Source of the DNA: Sclerurus mexicanus | Taxonomy: Eukaryota; Chordata; Aves; Passeriformes; Furnariidae | NCBI GenBank assembly: GCA_013396755.1 | Contig: VWZF01003023.1 | Span: 93,926 to 157,925 of the forward strand | DNA: 64,000 bases | Direction: 5' to 3' | Shown here: positions 12,823-27,000 of the stretch, one piece after another | How positions within the stretch are numbered: position 1 is the first letter of the stretch | Layout of the letters: every line of letters begins with the position of its first letter | Program-made: the position numbers and the translations under genes | The notes under the pieces: model-generated | Database searches by the model: none | The model's input: the letters and a program-made list of their open reading frames with translations, nothing else | Told to the model about the DNA's origin: nothing

Positions 12823-12906
12823 GGCTCTGTATCTGACCCCAAAAATGTAATTTTTTGGGCTTTAGGCTCTGTATCTGACCCCAAAAATGTAATTTTTTGG
12901 GCTTTA
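12823..12906. repeat. Perfect 42-bp tandem duplication
   Basis: Copy 1 at 12,823-12,864 and copy 2 at 12,865-12,906 are identical base for base. Each starts GGCTCTGTATCTGACCCC and ends TTTTTTGGGCTTTA. It lies a few bases past the end of the LTR remnant. Identity of the copies suggests a recent event or an assembly artefact. Confidence 0.95.
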
Positions 12907-14351
12907 TAAGTTTTCTAAACATGTTTATTCACTCATTCTGCAAAAAATGTTAAATTAAGCTAGAGATACCAGAAAATAACAGAGAGGATAGGAACTAATT
13001 CAGCAGCAAGAATGAACCCTGATTCATGAGACAGCTGTGATCCAATTCAGTCCTGGAAGCAAGCATTTTGAATTCCCCATACTGCTTCATTTTTGAGCAT
13101 GAAAGAAGGATTTCAGTTTCAACAGGTTTCAACTACACCATTTCAAGTACACCAAAATAACTTTAAATAAAAATTAAAACATACAAATGGAAAAAAGAAT
13201 CCCTTACAGTATGAAGCCTCCCACAACACTGGACTGAAATGCCCAATATATATTTCTCTCTTCTCTAGAGAGACTTCATTTGCTGTATTTTGCTGTGCTT
13301 TATGAACAATTAACTATTTTAAGCATCTAAATTGCCATATGATTCACACTGATGATAAAAGCCAGCAGAACATATTTGAACTTTGCACACATCCATCTCC
13401 TCTTGTTTTTAATGGTTGAGAACAGCCCTAATGTATTTACACAGGTTAGGCAGCTTAAAAGCTGGAACACAGAACACATTTGGGCTAAGCTCACCATGAT
13501 TAAAGTTCACAGTAATGGATGAAAAAAAATCAGAACACACTACAAACAGAAAAAAAAAAACAACAAAATCTGTTTTGCAAATACTTTAAATTGCAGAATT
13601 TTTTGTTGAAAAAAGCACAAAGTAAAATATTCACAGTTATTATAAAAGGTTGGCTTATTACAGAATTTTCTTCGTTTTTCAAAGTATAAGTTTGGCAATA
13701 GGATTACATATGACATTTAGAATATGTCCTTATGTATTACATTTCATGCTTTAAAGTAAACCAAATTTCTAAGAATCCATCTTCTTCAGAAAAGTACTTT
13801 ACAAAGAAAAAGAAAAATTAAGTAATGTAGAAACTCCAATTGTGCCCATGGTTCTACAACTACAGTTATAATATGACAAATTTCTGTAATTGTATTTCAA
13901 TAAACTGAAACCAGATATTTATCTACTTGGAGATCTATAAAAATATCTTAAGTGGCCCAAGTGGCAGAAACAAAATATTATAGTAACGCATTGAAAATAC
14001 AGATAACAGTTAGACAAGCTACCTTGAGGGTGGAAAAACAATTAAAATTCTTTATTGTTTAAAACTTCAATATTAATATTCCATTAAGAAAGATACTTTC
14101 TAGGATCATTAAAATATTTTGTAGCTTTAACTATCTTCTGCCTCATTTAAGCAATTCAGCTTAACTAATTCTTAAAATTCTTTAAGACCATGTAAAAATA
14201 GTAAAACTTGTATGAAATATGGTTTATATTCATATGCTTTCTATAATGTCTTTTCTTCATTAGTGAATTACGCAAGATTAGGAAAACAAGGTAATGCGCA
14301 TTAGGCTGCTACATGTAGAGATGTTTAATTTGCTACTCTCACTTTCAATAT
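12907..14351. other. Intronic AT-rich stretch, nothing recognised
   Basis: No exon, repeat family or RNA gene is visible. A short A-run occurs at about 13,548-13,560. Confidence 0.6.
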
Positions 14352-14813
14352 TATAGAATTACAGAATCAGTTAGGTTGGAATAGAAGTCAGAGATCACCA
14401 GGTCCAACCTATGACTGAATACCACCTTGTCAACCAGACCATGGCACCAAGGGCCACATTCAGTCTTGCCTTAACCACCTCCAGAGATGGTGACTCCATG
14501 ACCTCCCTGGGCAGCCCATTCTAATATCTAATCACCATTTCTGTGAAGAAATTCTTCCTAGTGTCCAGCCTGAGGCCATGTCCTCTCATCCTGTCAGTAG
14601 TTGCCTGGGAGAAAAGGCTGATCCCCACTTGGCTACATCCTCCTTTCAGATGGTTGGAGAGAGTGGTAAGGTCTTCCCTGACCCTCCTTTTCTCCAGGTT
14701 AAATACCCCCAGTTCCCTCAGCCCCCCTCACAGGATTTGTGCTCCAGACCCTTCACCAGCTTTGCTGCCCTTCTCTGAACTCACTCCAGCACCTCAAAGT
14801 CCTTCCTGAAGTG
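14352..14813 (-). mobile_element. CR1 LINE fragment, 3' portion, well preserved
   Basis: The plus strand reads TATAGAATTACAGAATCAGT then TAGGTTGGAATAGAAGTCAG, CACCAGGTCCAACCTATGAC, CCCTGGGCAGCCCATTCTAA, AAGAAATTCTTCCTAGTGTC, CTGAGGCCATGTCCTCTCAT, TTTTCTCCAGGTTAAATACC, and CTCTGAACTCACTCCAGCAC. This is a continuous reversed CR1 3' end reaching into the ORF2 C-terminus. It is among the best preserved copies in the window. Confidence 0.95.
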
Positions 14814-17800
14814 AATATTGTTAGTATTTACATCCAGAATGATACGTAAAGGATTATAGCTAGATGTGAACTCTCCCAGTTTCAAGCAACACTGTAGTTT
14901 AAGGAAATACAAGCATACAAACAGTACAACAATTATGTGTATAGCACATCTAAAAATGCCGTAAGTATCTAGTCACTTGTAGTATCATAATAAATCATCA
15001 TCATAATAAAATTAAATTAATAGTATGTGTATCTTCCATTTATCCAGAGGTAAAAACCCCTTCAAAATAAAAAAGTAAGGAAAGCCAGGGAACAACCTAA
15101 TAAATTATACCAAGTCAGACAGTAAGGGCATCACTAAGGCCCATGCTCCTGTGACACCTGTGGTTCATTCTTTATTTAAGAAAGGACCAGCCAGTGCTAA
15201 AGATGCTCATACACAACACAAAAGTGCTAGACAGGAACAAGTGCTAGCTTGCTGTCCTAAATGATGCTCTAATTAACATTTATATTAATCCAGTCACTAT
15301 TTGGGTATGCAGAAGGAATTGGCAGGTTAGACTGTTTTGAAAGAAGGGAGGGAGCCAAGCATTGCACTCTGCTGATGGTGTTTCTTTCGTCTCACTTAGC
15401 GGTGCCAAATTCACAGTCCAAAGCAAATGTGCAGCTCAGCCAGTGACAATGCAGCCTTTTCCACAACATTTCATCAATATGTTTTAATGTGCTTCACACA
15501 GATCTGCTTTGAAAGGACGATGGTACACTGAGAGAAGTCCTTGCTCTGTGACGGATTAATAGAGAAACAATTACATTTCTTGACCCTAGTAATTCCCTAA
15601 CTGCTTTCTAGCAAGAAGCTTGGCTTTAGTAGCTGATTTAAAAGCTTTCAGAAATTAAGCAGTTTAAAAATAAGACAAATGTAACTTGTCAAAGTGTATC
15701 TAGAATTGGTGTGAGCACCTGCTTGTACAAGTACCTTTCACAAGCACCTGCTGGTTAGTAGAAACCATGGACCATTGCTTTCTTCTGTTCCAGCAGAGGC
15801 GCCTTGGTCACTACATGCCACCAAGGATGTCTGGATCACTTACAGCTTCTCCAAACTGTGATCATCTCAGCTGAAATTGTCCAAATCAAGTGTACGTCTT
15901 GCATCACAAACATTTTAGAAAACTTCACACAGGGCAATACAATTCTTTCTGACTACAAGAAAAGGGGGTAAATGGGTTCATAATTCAAAACAAAATACTT
16001 TCTTCTCTGAAAAACTCCAGAATTTCCATTTTTATGTTTGGATAGTATTATTCTGTGGGCAGAAAGGCTGCACGGTCACATGGGAAACAAAGAAAGCAAT
16101 AAAAGTGCTAATAATTTGTTAGGACTGGTTGTGCCTTTCTGTCCGTTCTGAGGACATCAGTGAATTGAAGGAACACCAAGCGGCACTAAGGGCATCTCAG
16201 CCCTGGAGCATCCCCAGTGTCCCAGACAGTGTTCCAGATGCTGCTGATGCTTCTAAAATCTGTAACATGAAAGGCAACCTTTCATAATTCAACCTGACCA
16301 TACTACACCAGGGAAGAAACATACACACACACTAATGTGCATATGCTGACACACAGATGGAACAGTATGTCTGAACACAAGCTCTATTCAGATATAAAAG
16401 TGTGGGTGGCCATTTCAGAGTTTTCCATGGCAACAATTAGTTATGGGCCCACATTAGCACAAGTCCATGCCTGTTGGAAGAAAAGCATAGTTTCTGCAAG
16501 CATGCAGATTTATGCAGAAAACAAATATGCACTGGAGGACACTTCAGTGCTCTCTCTGCTTGTGGGTGGTGTCCCTTACCTCCTGACAAGCACACAGCCT
16601 TCCCTGCCTTGGTGGAGGAGGCAGCCTGCCAGCTCCATGAGCACTGGAAGAGGAGATACAATTTTCTATCATTTTGCTCTGCACTATAAATGCAATGCTG
16701 TTGACAGAGGATATTGCACAACCTCAGTAATTTCATCACCATAATATCTGATAAACTAAAAGCGATTAAGGAGTTTATCCTTCAAGTGCCTTCTCACTTT
16801 ATAGCTAGGGAGCTGGGATAGAGATTAATCAATTTTCCAAGGATATGGAAGAATTTCTGTGGCACAGCCAGATGCCGAAAGCTTGTTTGAGACCAATGTC
16901 ATTATTAGACAACTACTACTCTTCCTGGAGTCATGGGGATTTTGGCTTCTTTGGGACAAATAAGTGGCTTTGGAAGTTCACCCATTCTTGTTAACATGCC
17001 TCAGCCTTATCTGAAGGGCTCAGGTTATTGCCACCCCTTTGCCTTTCTGCTGAAACCCATGACAGGTACATCTGCTAGTGATAATTCAGGTAAATGGGGC
17101 ATGTTCCATCCAGAAAATAAGAACAATGAAAATGGTAATTTCACACCAATCATGTGGGAACCACTTACAAATAATAAAAAACCCAAAAAAATCAACAAGA
17201 CTCCCATCTCAATCACATCTTAGCACTGAAATAAACACTTAACTCAGGACAGCTCTGCATGTTCCATGGACTGGGCTGCAAGGATTTGAATATACCAGCT
17301 CTGAACTTCCTAGGGACACATCCATCCTGTAGCCATATCAAACACAGAAAAGCTTTTATTCCTTATTTAAGACACCTAGGCCTTGCCCTGATTAGCAGGA
17401 AGTAAGTCTCATTTTTATGCATTTTTGTAAAAATCACATGTCTTTCTAACATGCTACATTTAAATGCTACACTGTCTTAACAACCTGAAAATGCTGTGAG
17501 ACCTCCCAACATATATAAGCAGTCAAGGCAGCTTACCTCTAGTAAAGATACGATGGATTCAGGGCTTTCCTAAAAGTAATTTGTTAGAAGACTACAGCAG
17601 CTTTTCATAAGCTACAATTGAATGCATGATGGGATTCCCACAAGCAAATAAAACAGCACATAGAGAGCACTTTTCTTTAGATCCACGAGTCCTACCAATG
17701 TAAGCCATATATTATTTTTATCAGTCCCCAGTTCTGTCCTTAAAGAGGGCTAAGAGCCACATACTAAAGTCTAATATTCTGTTTTCTTTAGGGATAGCTA

Positions 17801-20689
17801 TTACCTTGGGAAAAACAATGCTGGTTCTAGAAAGCCAGTGCTTATATATAGGTATCTTGGGATTACTGGAAATGTTAATTGTATTTCACACATCTTTGCA
17901 AGTTGCTGAGATGCGAAACTCATTAAGTAAAAAGCACTGACATGGCCATAACTCATGCTTCTTGAGGGATTTCAAGGGGATATAATGAAATTAGAAAGCA
18001 AAGCTTTAACTGTTGACACTTCTCTAAACTAGAAGAAAATAGAGCCTCATTCTCTTAAGAAAAAATGTGCTATTTGGGCTTAACAAATTGGAAGAAAAAA
18101 CATGTTAAATTCCAGTGGTAACAAGCTCTCATAACTGAAAAACAGCATTTAACAATAACTTACAATCATGTCTTCTGTTATAATGCTGGGTAACACAGAC
18201 GAAATACTGACTCTGATAGATGCAATCCTTTCACAGTCTTTCCTGTAACTAGAACTGCTACTTAAGACTATTAGCTAGATAAACTGATGTAGTAAAATAC
18301 CAGCCCTGCTGCACTGAGGGGATAAGATAACACATCAGTTTCAGAGCTCTGCAAGGAGAATATAGTTATTTTGAGATGGTCAGAACTTCTGGAAAGAAAC
18401 CCTCAGCTCCTGCAGAACACTAACTGGAAGCTGTCACTCACTTATCTCAACAAAACATTCACAAGGTTGCACCACATGCAAACGTGACAGATTCTGTAAC
18501 GCATGTTCCTCCTGGTCAAAAACAAATGTTTCTTGACTCAGGAAGGAAAGAAAGGACAATCCAGAGAAAAACCTACTTTAAACTATGATCAGTGTTCACA
18601 GTCTTGGAAAAGTAACAAACATAATAGCAGCTGGGTGTTTTGGGCAACCACTGTTATTCTAATGGTTTTGTCTCTGTGACATCTCTTGACATGAAGTCTC
18701 TGTCATAACGGTTCTTGCAATATTATTGCCAGTAATTTTGTAGACAAGGATGTAACTCTACTCAACAGGTTTGGCCAGCAATGGGAGGTTAAACAGACTG
18801 AGCTGTGACAGCTGGATAGCCTGAGGAGCTCCCAATGCACTCACTAAAGAGTGAAGTCTTGCCTTCTACCTCTGTAAAGTCTGGCAGGACTTAAATTTAG
18901 TTCTAAAGGGCCCTAGGTGTGTTGAAAGGCATATGCTAAGAGTAGGAGGAGATACCTTGAGGTTTTCTGTTTCACTTCTACAGCTCCCTATTGTGCAAAT
19001 ACTATGGAATCAGAAAGGAAAGATAATAAATTATTGATCTCACATCCATTTCACTCCTTGTGGAGCTGCCTTAGATGCTTTCTTTTTTCACTGTGAAGTG
19101 GCTTGATAGATCTTCACAGCATGAAAGCTAAGCTCTGGAGCTAGGTGGAGAAGTCCTTGGATAGCAGGGCAATTTCAGACCAGTTAGTTACATTCAAAGC
19201 TTACTCAACTAGTTAGCAAGATCAAACATTTCCTACAAATCCACTGAAAAATACACTGGAGAACAAAACAGTTCACTAGAAAATAAATTATATTGTTTAT
19301 GTACACATGCCAGCTTTTCTTGACATTTTTCACCAGTGTTTTATATACCATTTTTAATAAATCACTCATATTTCCTTTGCCCTAGGAAATAAATGGACTC
19401 AATTAGGTTGTGGAGATTAATCAGAACAGTGACTTATACTTCTAAACACCTCACTGGGATGAATCCCAAATATCAACCCACATAGACTACAACAGAAAAT
19501 ACTTCTGTGTTACACTCCACCCTCAAAGATTTCTGGTGCAGGAGCCCTCTAAAATAGATATCAAGAACTTAAAAAGGAATTGCTTTTCCTTGCCAAACCA
19601 TGAACCAGTAATAATTTCCATCCGTTTAATAATTACTTTTAACTTCCAGAAAAACACTTCACTGCAAGAAAAGATCAACCCAGGATATATACAAGTAGAT
19701 TAAAACAGATGATTTGAATTAAAACCTATACAACGGTAACTACAGTTGACATCAGCATTTTCACTGAGCTAATTATATTGACTATTAACTATTTGATCAC
19801 TAACAGCAAATAATAAATAAACCATGTTAACATGTATAGTTATTACCTTCATTTGCTTCCCCAACACTTGCAATTTCCTGTTCAAAGTCAAATTATCACA
19901 GTATTCTTTGGTCTGTGTTTCAGTGTTGAAGAGACTGAACACAAATTCAACGGGCATAATGACATTATTTTAATTCTGCATGATCTTGTTGAAGATATCA
20001 TATTCATTAAACATTATCTGTTTCCTTTTCAATAGTAAGCATAGGTGGCCAACACTAAGTGTCTTTTAAAAGTAACATGACACGTGGTGTTTGCTCATCA
20101 AGCACAAAATCTTTCTGCTTATTTTGTCTTTGCAAACTGAAAAACAGAGGGTTCTAGCAGATAGGGATTCAAGGATAAACTCTTGATCTAAGTAAGTTTT
20201 CAAATTTGCTTCTGAAGTTTCTGTGCCAGGCCTAAAGCCAAGACTACACATTTCTATGGGAGTTAAAAACAAGCAAAATCCTAGACCAAATACAAAATAA
20301 ACATATTTCTTTCAGCATGTTTCTCTGAATATGCTCAGCGTAACAGCTTGGGATAGCCCACAGAAGACACACGTCTTGTCTGGGTGAATCTTTTGTATTT
20401 CTCCAGGGAGACCTCAATCCACCATTCCACCAGTGCAGTGCCAAGCATTAGTACACATGGCTGTGGGGTTCCAGCAGCCCCCACTCACATCCTTCTCTTT
20501 CATTCCTCTGGCACAATGCAGAACTGCACTGCTTTCCATCCCATCCTGCCAAAGGGCTCTCTGAGCAGAAGAGATCTTGATTTAATTTCTGCCTGTACAG
20601 TCTGTAGAAGGGAGATATCCTTGGATGTATCCATCATGGGAGATGATGATTTGTTCCTTTGTCCTCCCCTTCTGACTAATTTTTTAATC
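14814..20689. other. Intronic stretch with no recognised gene
   Basis: About 5.9 kb of mixed AT-rich DNA. A 135-codon open frame at 16,337-16,744 on the plus strand shows no motif and no splice context and overlaps open frames on the other strand, so I do not call it a gene. No transposon is recognised. Confidence 0.55.
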
Positions 20690-21010
20690 TATACACGTCC
20701 TTCCATTTTATCCCCTGGCATTATTTTAAGAAACCCTTGCTGTGGTGCTGTATCAAGGGCTCTCACAAAATCCACACTGCAGGGACTGGTCAACCATTTT
20801 CTCTATGTGTTGAAACACTTCTTGAGTCAGTAGCTATAGGTGACAGACACTGTCTTTTGAAAGAAACATGACTTCCACAGACTCCCAAATGCATTTATTG
20901 ATGTATTTACCAACATACGTTATTTTCAAATTTTTTCCAACTTGCTTTGCCCAAACTTTGTGATGTGCAATTTCCTTCAGTTCTTTTTCAAAACTGGTGT
21001 CAGGTCTGCT
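20690..21010 (-). mobile_element. Probable ancient CR1/L3-type LINE fragment (reverse transcriptase part)
   Basis: The plus strand shows, in the expected order for a reversed CR1/L3 element, TATCAAGGGCTCTCACAAAA, AAAGAAACATGACTTCCACA, TGCATTTATTGATGTATTTA and AACTGGTGTCAGGTCTGCTA. These resemble RT-domain segments (a TCAAAGGCCTTAC block, a CCATGTTG block and a GCTGACAGGTCTGTAGT block). Identity is low and no frame is open on the minus strand across it. The call rests on block order. Confidence 0.5.
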
Positions 21011-24000
21011 ACATCCCACTTAGTCGCTGCCAAGGTTAATACAATACAAATTTCCAGCTACACAATATATAACAGTTTCCTGTTGCATTAGTTGAAGTTT
21101 CCAGGAACATTTCCTTGACCAGCTAATGAGAATGAAATAAGGGACTGGCAGTATGCATGGCTCTCCAGATAATACACCAAGTTTATTGAGACATTTAATT
21201 ATCTGTGAAAAAAACCCACCCCTGTATTTCTAGAAAAAGAAAGTCTTCACTGCTTTATGCAAGAAGAATTGAAAATCCCTAGTAGGACAACAGTTTGTTA
21301 GATGTTCTGCAGAACACTAAACCATGCTGTTACTACTTAATTTTACAGCATGCTTCTACAAAGAGCAGAAATAGCAAGCAAAGTAGGGAAATCTCTATCT
21401 TGTTGTGTAGTGGGACTCATTCCAGGTTCAGAAGCTAGAGAGTCCTTACTGATAGTTTGCAGCTCTGCCACTCACCTACTGCATCATTCTGCCATAGTTC
21501 GTTCTGGGCATCTCTCCACTTGCACAGAAGGGAAGCAGACTATGCCAAGTACTTTTATTCCCCAAGGGAAACCTTGACAGAGACTTGTGGAGGGTCACAC
21601 AATAGCCAAGCTTCCCAACAGTATCTCATTTCTGCTCCTCTTTCCATCCTCAGAAGTACATAATCACCTGAATACCAGTACCTATGCTTGAGTGCAATAG
21701 GGAAGACTGGGGGAGTTGCTAAATTTGGAAACAGGAGCTAGGGAAGTCTCTGGGGCCCAGCTGACCAAGAATCCCTCAAGGTTGGACTTAGGCACCCTTC
21801 AGATAGTGGCTTCAGTTCCAGAACTATCCAGCTGTGCTGGAAGTTCTGCTGCAACCCTGTAAACATCTGGTTCTGCTGCAGGTGGTGACTAGTTCAAAGC
21901 TTTCAGAGTCTATCTGTGTGACTCAAGAATAGCATATTGTGAATTACTACTCTAAAATAGTTCACTTCTGATCCCTTGGAACAGGTGAATAGAACAGCAA
22001 GTTGTGCCAAAATATTGCTGAGGTGCACACAGTGCTTCCTTCCTTTATACTGGCAGGAGCCAAGTCTGCTCAATGACAGCTCTCCAACTTCCAGTCCCAC
22101 TTTAACTTGGCTTCCAGTCCAATCCTTGGAAAGAGAAGGTGCAACATTGCAGTCTCCTGGTTCTAAAAATCTCTTGTATTTTAAATTGGACAGTGCAAGT
22201 TACTGCACAACAACTTCATCATTAATAAAATCATATTAATTAATTAAAAAGTTACCGCTTTTCATGGCCATTTCATTCTATGCTATGAATACACAGCAAC
22301 TAGAAGTTCTTTTTCTTTTTCCTGTTACAGATCGGTGATATTGAAAGCAATATGCTCTCTGTGTACTTCACTGTATGAAATGATAACTCATGTAATATGC
22401 TTTTATAATATAGGTTAGTGTTTATTTGCTTGAGCTAGTTTTCCTTCCCTGGTGCAGAATCAGTTAATATTAACTGCAGTGATTAGGCTACTTTCACTAA
22501 TCCACATGAAATGCACAACTATATTTAAAATACAAACTGGAGTTAAAGTAAAAACTGTGACTAGAAATCTTCTCACTTGTTAAGCTTCTTAGATAGTGGT
22601 AACAAACTTCTATACACGATTTTGCATCACTTCCATCACCCATTCTTCCTCTTTAAATACACAGATGTAATTGCATGTGTGGGTAAAAGTTCATGTTTTA
22701 AACAGGCCTCACTCCTCCAAAAGCAAGCCACAAGTGGCCACCATCAGTCAGCGGTTCTGGGTGCAGCTCAGTTCTGGTAAAGGACGAGCAGTTCTGGTTC
22801 ACAGGAGGACCAGTGTTGTGTGCTGGTGGCTTGGCTGCAGTCTCTAAGTCTGCTTGGGAGAGCAAAGACGTGTACTGGGATCACAAGCTTTGCTGCTGAG
22901 AGAAAGAAAGACTAACCGCACCTTCTGGCTACACCAGGCACTACCTACTGATTTGTAGCTAATTCTTGCAAATTGCCTCAAAACCCAGCAATAAGAGGAC
23001 AGCAAAACAGCAAGTTTGTGTTTAAAAGAGAAGAAAATAGGATGGCAACAAAAGAGCAATGAAGGAAATACACACAATAGCAGGAATATTAAAGATAACA
23101 GAGTAACTGGACGGGAAACTATGGCATGTACGTTATTTCACAGGGTGTTTCTGACTGAAGCTGATTGTCCATGAAGTGGTTTTGGCAGCCTTCTGGGTGA
23201 ATATGTTCAAAGGCTTGAAAATCTTCAGTAAATGCTGGAGTCACAGATGTGGTTTAGAGAAAAGGACAAAGGAGACAATCTCTGCAATCCAGGTTAGACT
23301 TTAAACCACTGGATCTACTCACAAGCCTAAACACAGACATTTAGGGGCACAGTTTCAGGCCTGAAATACCAGAAAATGTTTTTATTTTCTGAGTTTTCTT
23401 ACAAAATACAGCTCTGTCTACAATTAATTTTCAGAGTGTGTTTTCCACTCTTAGAAATCCCACATCTTCTGTTAAAATACAGACCGGCAAAGTGAAATCC
23501 TTTCTTCTCCATTAGAGAGCATAGATCACATTGGCCCAGACAAATGGCTTATCTGAAATATATACTACTGGCTAGGAAGCAAGAACAGTAAAAGTAACTC
23601 AGAAGTGCACTTTGCTGGCCTTCCCTTGGATTTTTCTGCTAGTCATCAAAGCCATCCCTAATCCCAGTGGAAAGTGATGATGGAAATACTGTTTTTCTCT
23701 CTGCCAAAATGAATCTTCTCTCCAGCTGAAATGGCTTAGCTAGATCACAGTGGTATAACATGCTTCCCTGTGCCAAGTTTTCTGATTCTGGCTCTTGGAA
23801 TGTGTCTGTAGCAATTTCTTCTACATAATGGAACATATTTTTCGCTCAGAAACACTTAAACTTCTGGAAATAGGGTAACTATTCTAAGGGGTTTGTTTGC
23901 AGGTGGAAGTTCAAAATCTGTATTCTTGACAGTTCTGCCCCTGTCCACGTAAACCAGGATGCACTAAGATGATGATGGTTTTGAACTTTTCAGGTTTTAC

Positions 24001-27000
24001 TGACACCTCTGCTTGGGCTTCTGTTCCGTACCTAGTACATAAAATTGAGGAAGTAGGCAACACAGAGAAAGGCCATAGCAAAGACACACCAATTAGACAA
24101 ATTAAGAAGAGAAAATGTCCACCATGAACGAATGACTTCCCACTGTATTATGGCTCTACAATTTATCAAGAGGAGCAAGAAATTTTGCAATTTAAGCTAA
24201 GGAAGACTCTGCCCTTTTCCCCCTTCCTAATAATATTAGGATAGTAATACACGTAAACATGTATAATCTTTCAGATTATTGTTAAAAATAAAAGAATACC
24301 TGAGAAATGGCTTGTCATTGCATTGACTGCAATCTACAAAAGTTGAGTTTGCCTAAATCATAAAACATGTTTACAGCCAAGACCCCACACACCTACAGAT
24401 CTTTTTTTCTGACTCTTTCAACCCTGAACTGATGAACTGATGGGCAAATTTCCCCCTCCTGGAAGAAAATATGCTGCCATTCAAAGGCACCTTTCTGCTT
24501 ATTCTGATTTTAATAATTCATTCACGTGTCTCAGAAGTCTTCAGGTAATATGTGTCTGCTACTCAACTTCATGGTGACAGCAAGAACTGTTGCTGTTTTC
24601 CTGTTACTCCAGTGAGAAGACCTCCTCATTTTGGTAGGAGCAGAAGACCTTCAGGAAGTGGCTGAGCTGCTGTAACACTTCCCAGAAGACAGCATGAAGA
24701 ATTATGCATATTCAAACAAGGCAACTGTAAGAGTGAGGCTCAGTTCAAAATGAAGACACCCAAATTTACCTCTTTTTATGCCGAGTAGGGCAAAATCCAG
24801 TTGCCTAAACTTCTGTAGCTATCTCAGACTTTTTAGGATAGTCTGCCTGCCTGCCACTTTCTACTTAAAAAGCATCTACAGATGTGCTATCTACAAATTC
24901 TATGCAGATTTTTGATTACCTAGAGGATATGCCTACGAATCTTATCCTTAGGTGTTCAAGCTCCCAGTACTCAATTGAGAGTTAGTCAAAACAGTCCATG
25001 GAACAAAAAACACCTGGTGGAGTTGATTTAATAGCCTGAAACAAGATGGTCAGGTACATATAAGATGCCTGGCCTTAAGGGGTTTTTAAAGCTCTTTAAG
25101 CTTCTGGCTTAACAGGTTCCCTGTTATCGCTGCAAGTCCCACACAGATGTTTTGGCTGCTAAGGTGTGTCTTTAATGGCACTGAAGTCCTACACATGGGT
25201 TATATATTCAATCTCCAGCTCTGTAATTGGAGCACTGATACACAGTGCACAAATATAGTTAGATGGTTTAATATGAATATGAAATGCACACAAAGCATCA
25301 AAGCACAACAGACACCAGCATAACAAAAGGATGTTTTGATGGAAATGAAAATTAGATCTGATATGTCTCAGAATGGAAAATAACGAATTCTGTTTCTTAC
25401 ATAAAAGTTAGGCAAATTTGAGCATCACAGATTCATAAAATTTTTAAAAGTTGTGATGGGAAGGCATAAATACAATTTTAAAATCAGACCAGATAAAGCT
25501 AATAATAAATTCAGGCTTGTAGCTCTTAAAATTGTCATTGTACAAAAACAGTTCACTCAAAATTTTTTTTATTGTGCTGTCATTAAATATGAATGCCTCT
25601 CTAAACCTGTTTCAGAGGATGAATTAACAAAGCTGTAATAGTCTGGAATGTACTCCAATTACCATAAAGGAATGATAAAAGACATTTCCCACTTATTTTC
25701 ATTGGGATGAAATTCATTTTGGAACTGCTTGAGGTTATGTATCATTTTATTAACTGGGACTAATTCCCAGTTTATTCCTCTATGTCCTTATTTGACCTAC
25801 ACTCCTCAGCTGACAAGTAGACAACATTACAACATTTATTTTGCTTTCTAAACATATTTCAGTCTGTGTGTGGAGCAAATACCCTCAACCAACTGATGCC
25901 AGCAGGTATAGTAAACCAAAGTACCTTTGTGATTTCTGGATATGTATTTGAAACACCACAGCTACATTAATGTAAAATCTCAAACACAATTTATGTATAT
26001 ATACACAAATATATGCTTTTATTTTTTTCCTGAACAATTGATTTTGCACAGATGTAGGTGATATACTTATGAAGCAGCACTCTTTCTTGTTCATGTACCT
26101 AATTAACTAAATGCATCTAAAGTGTCAAAATTACACAATGCCTACATTCAAAGCAACCTGAACTCTTAGAAGCCTAATTCTGCTGATTTAACAAAAATGT
26201 CTTCATTAGCTGTGGATATGGCCCTTGTGCTGTCCAATCCTAAAGGCACAAAACCCATTTACCTGTAGTAATTACACAGCTATTAGAAATTACTTTCCAC
26301 TTATTGTGGCCATTACATTTTCTTTCTGCCACTTTCCTCTGTTCCTCTCTACCATTTTTGCCTCTGTTCTGGCCTTGTCATTGTACATCAGGCATCTCGA
26401 GGACATGGCCAGCATGGGGGTCAGCATCCCTGGTAGCAGGCTGCAAGTCTCAGACCTGCTCAGCCCTGAAATATGAAGACCTAGTGCAGTAGCTATGCTG
26501 GGTCACATTTAGCATCACCCTCTCAGAGACAGTGGGCACCCCTGTCACTTCATGCTAGTTGTAGTCTCAGCCTAAAGAGCCAGAAAACCAACCTCTGCAA
26601 GAAGAGAGCATGAAAAACAAGATAAATCAAGGGAAAGCCTCCAGCAGAAGTGGGCACCAGCCTGGAGACAGCAAATAGGTGATTAAATGTCCAATATCTG
26701 GTCTCAAATGTTATGCTGTTGCTTGGCCAACTGCTCGCCTCACACCCTAGATCCCACCAGGACGAAACATGTATGGGATTTCACCCCACGTTAAGGGTAG
26801 ATCTGACCCCATGGTACAATGCCAGCTTGAAGCACAGGCTCTCGGAAGGCTGAAACTAAGCTTTGTTTACTTTCAAGACATAAAAGCCTCCCATGTATAA
26901 GTCTATATTACACTGGTTCAGTAACAGGCTTTAGATGCAAGACTAGCAAGCATGCGTAATTTTTATTTTTCTGCTGCCAGAAGAAATACAACTGAAGTGA

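Noticed and set aside
16337..16744. 135-codon open frame on the plus strand
   Set aside because: The peptide looks random, overlaps open frames on both strands and lacks splice or promoter context.
20384..20833. 149-codon open frame on the plus strand
   Set aside because: It runs antisense into the probable LINE relic at 20,690-21,010 and has no recognisable domain.
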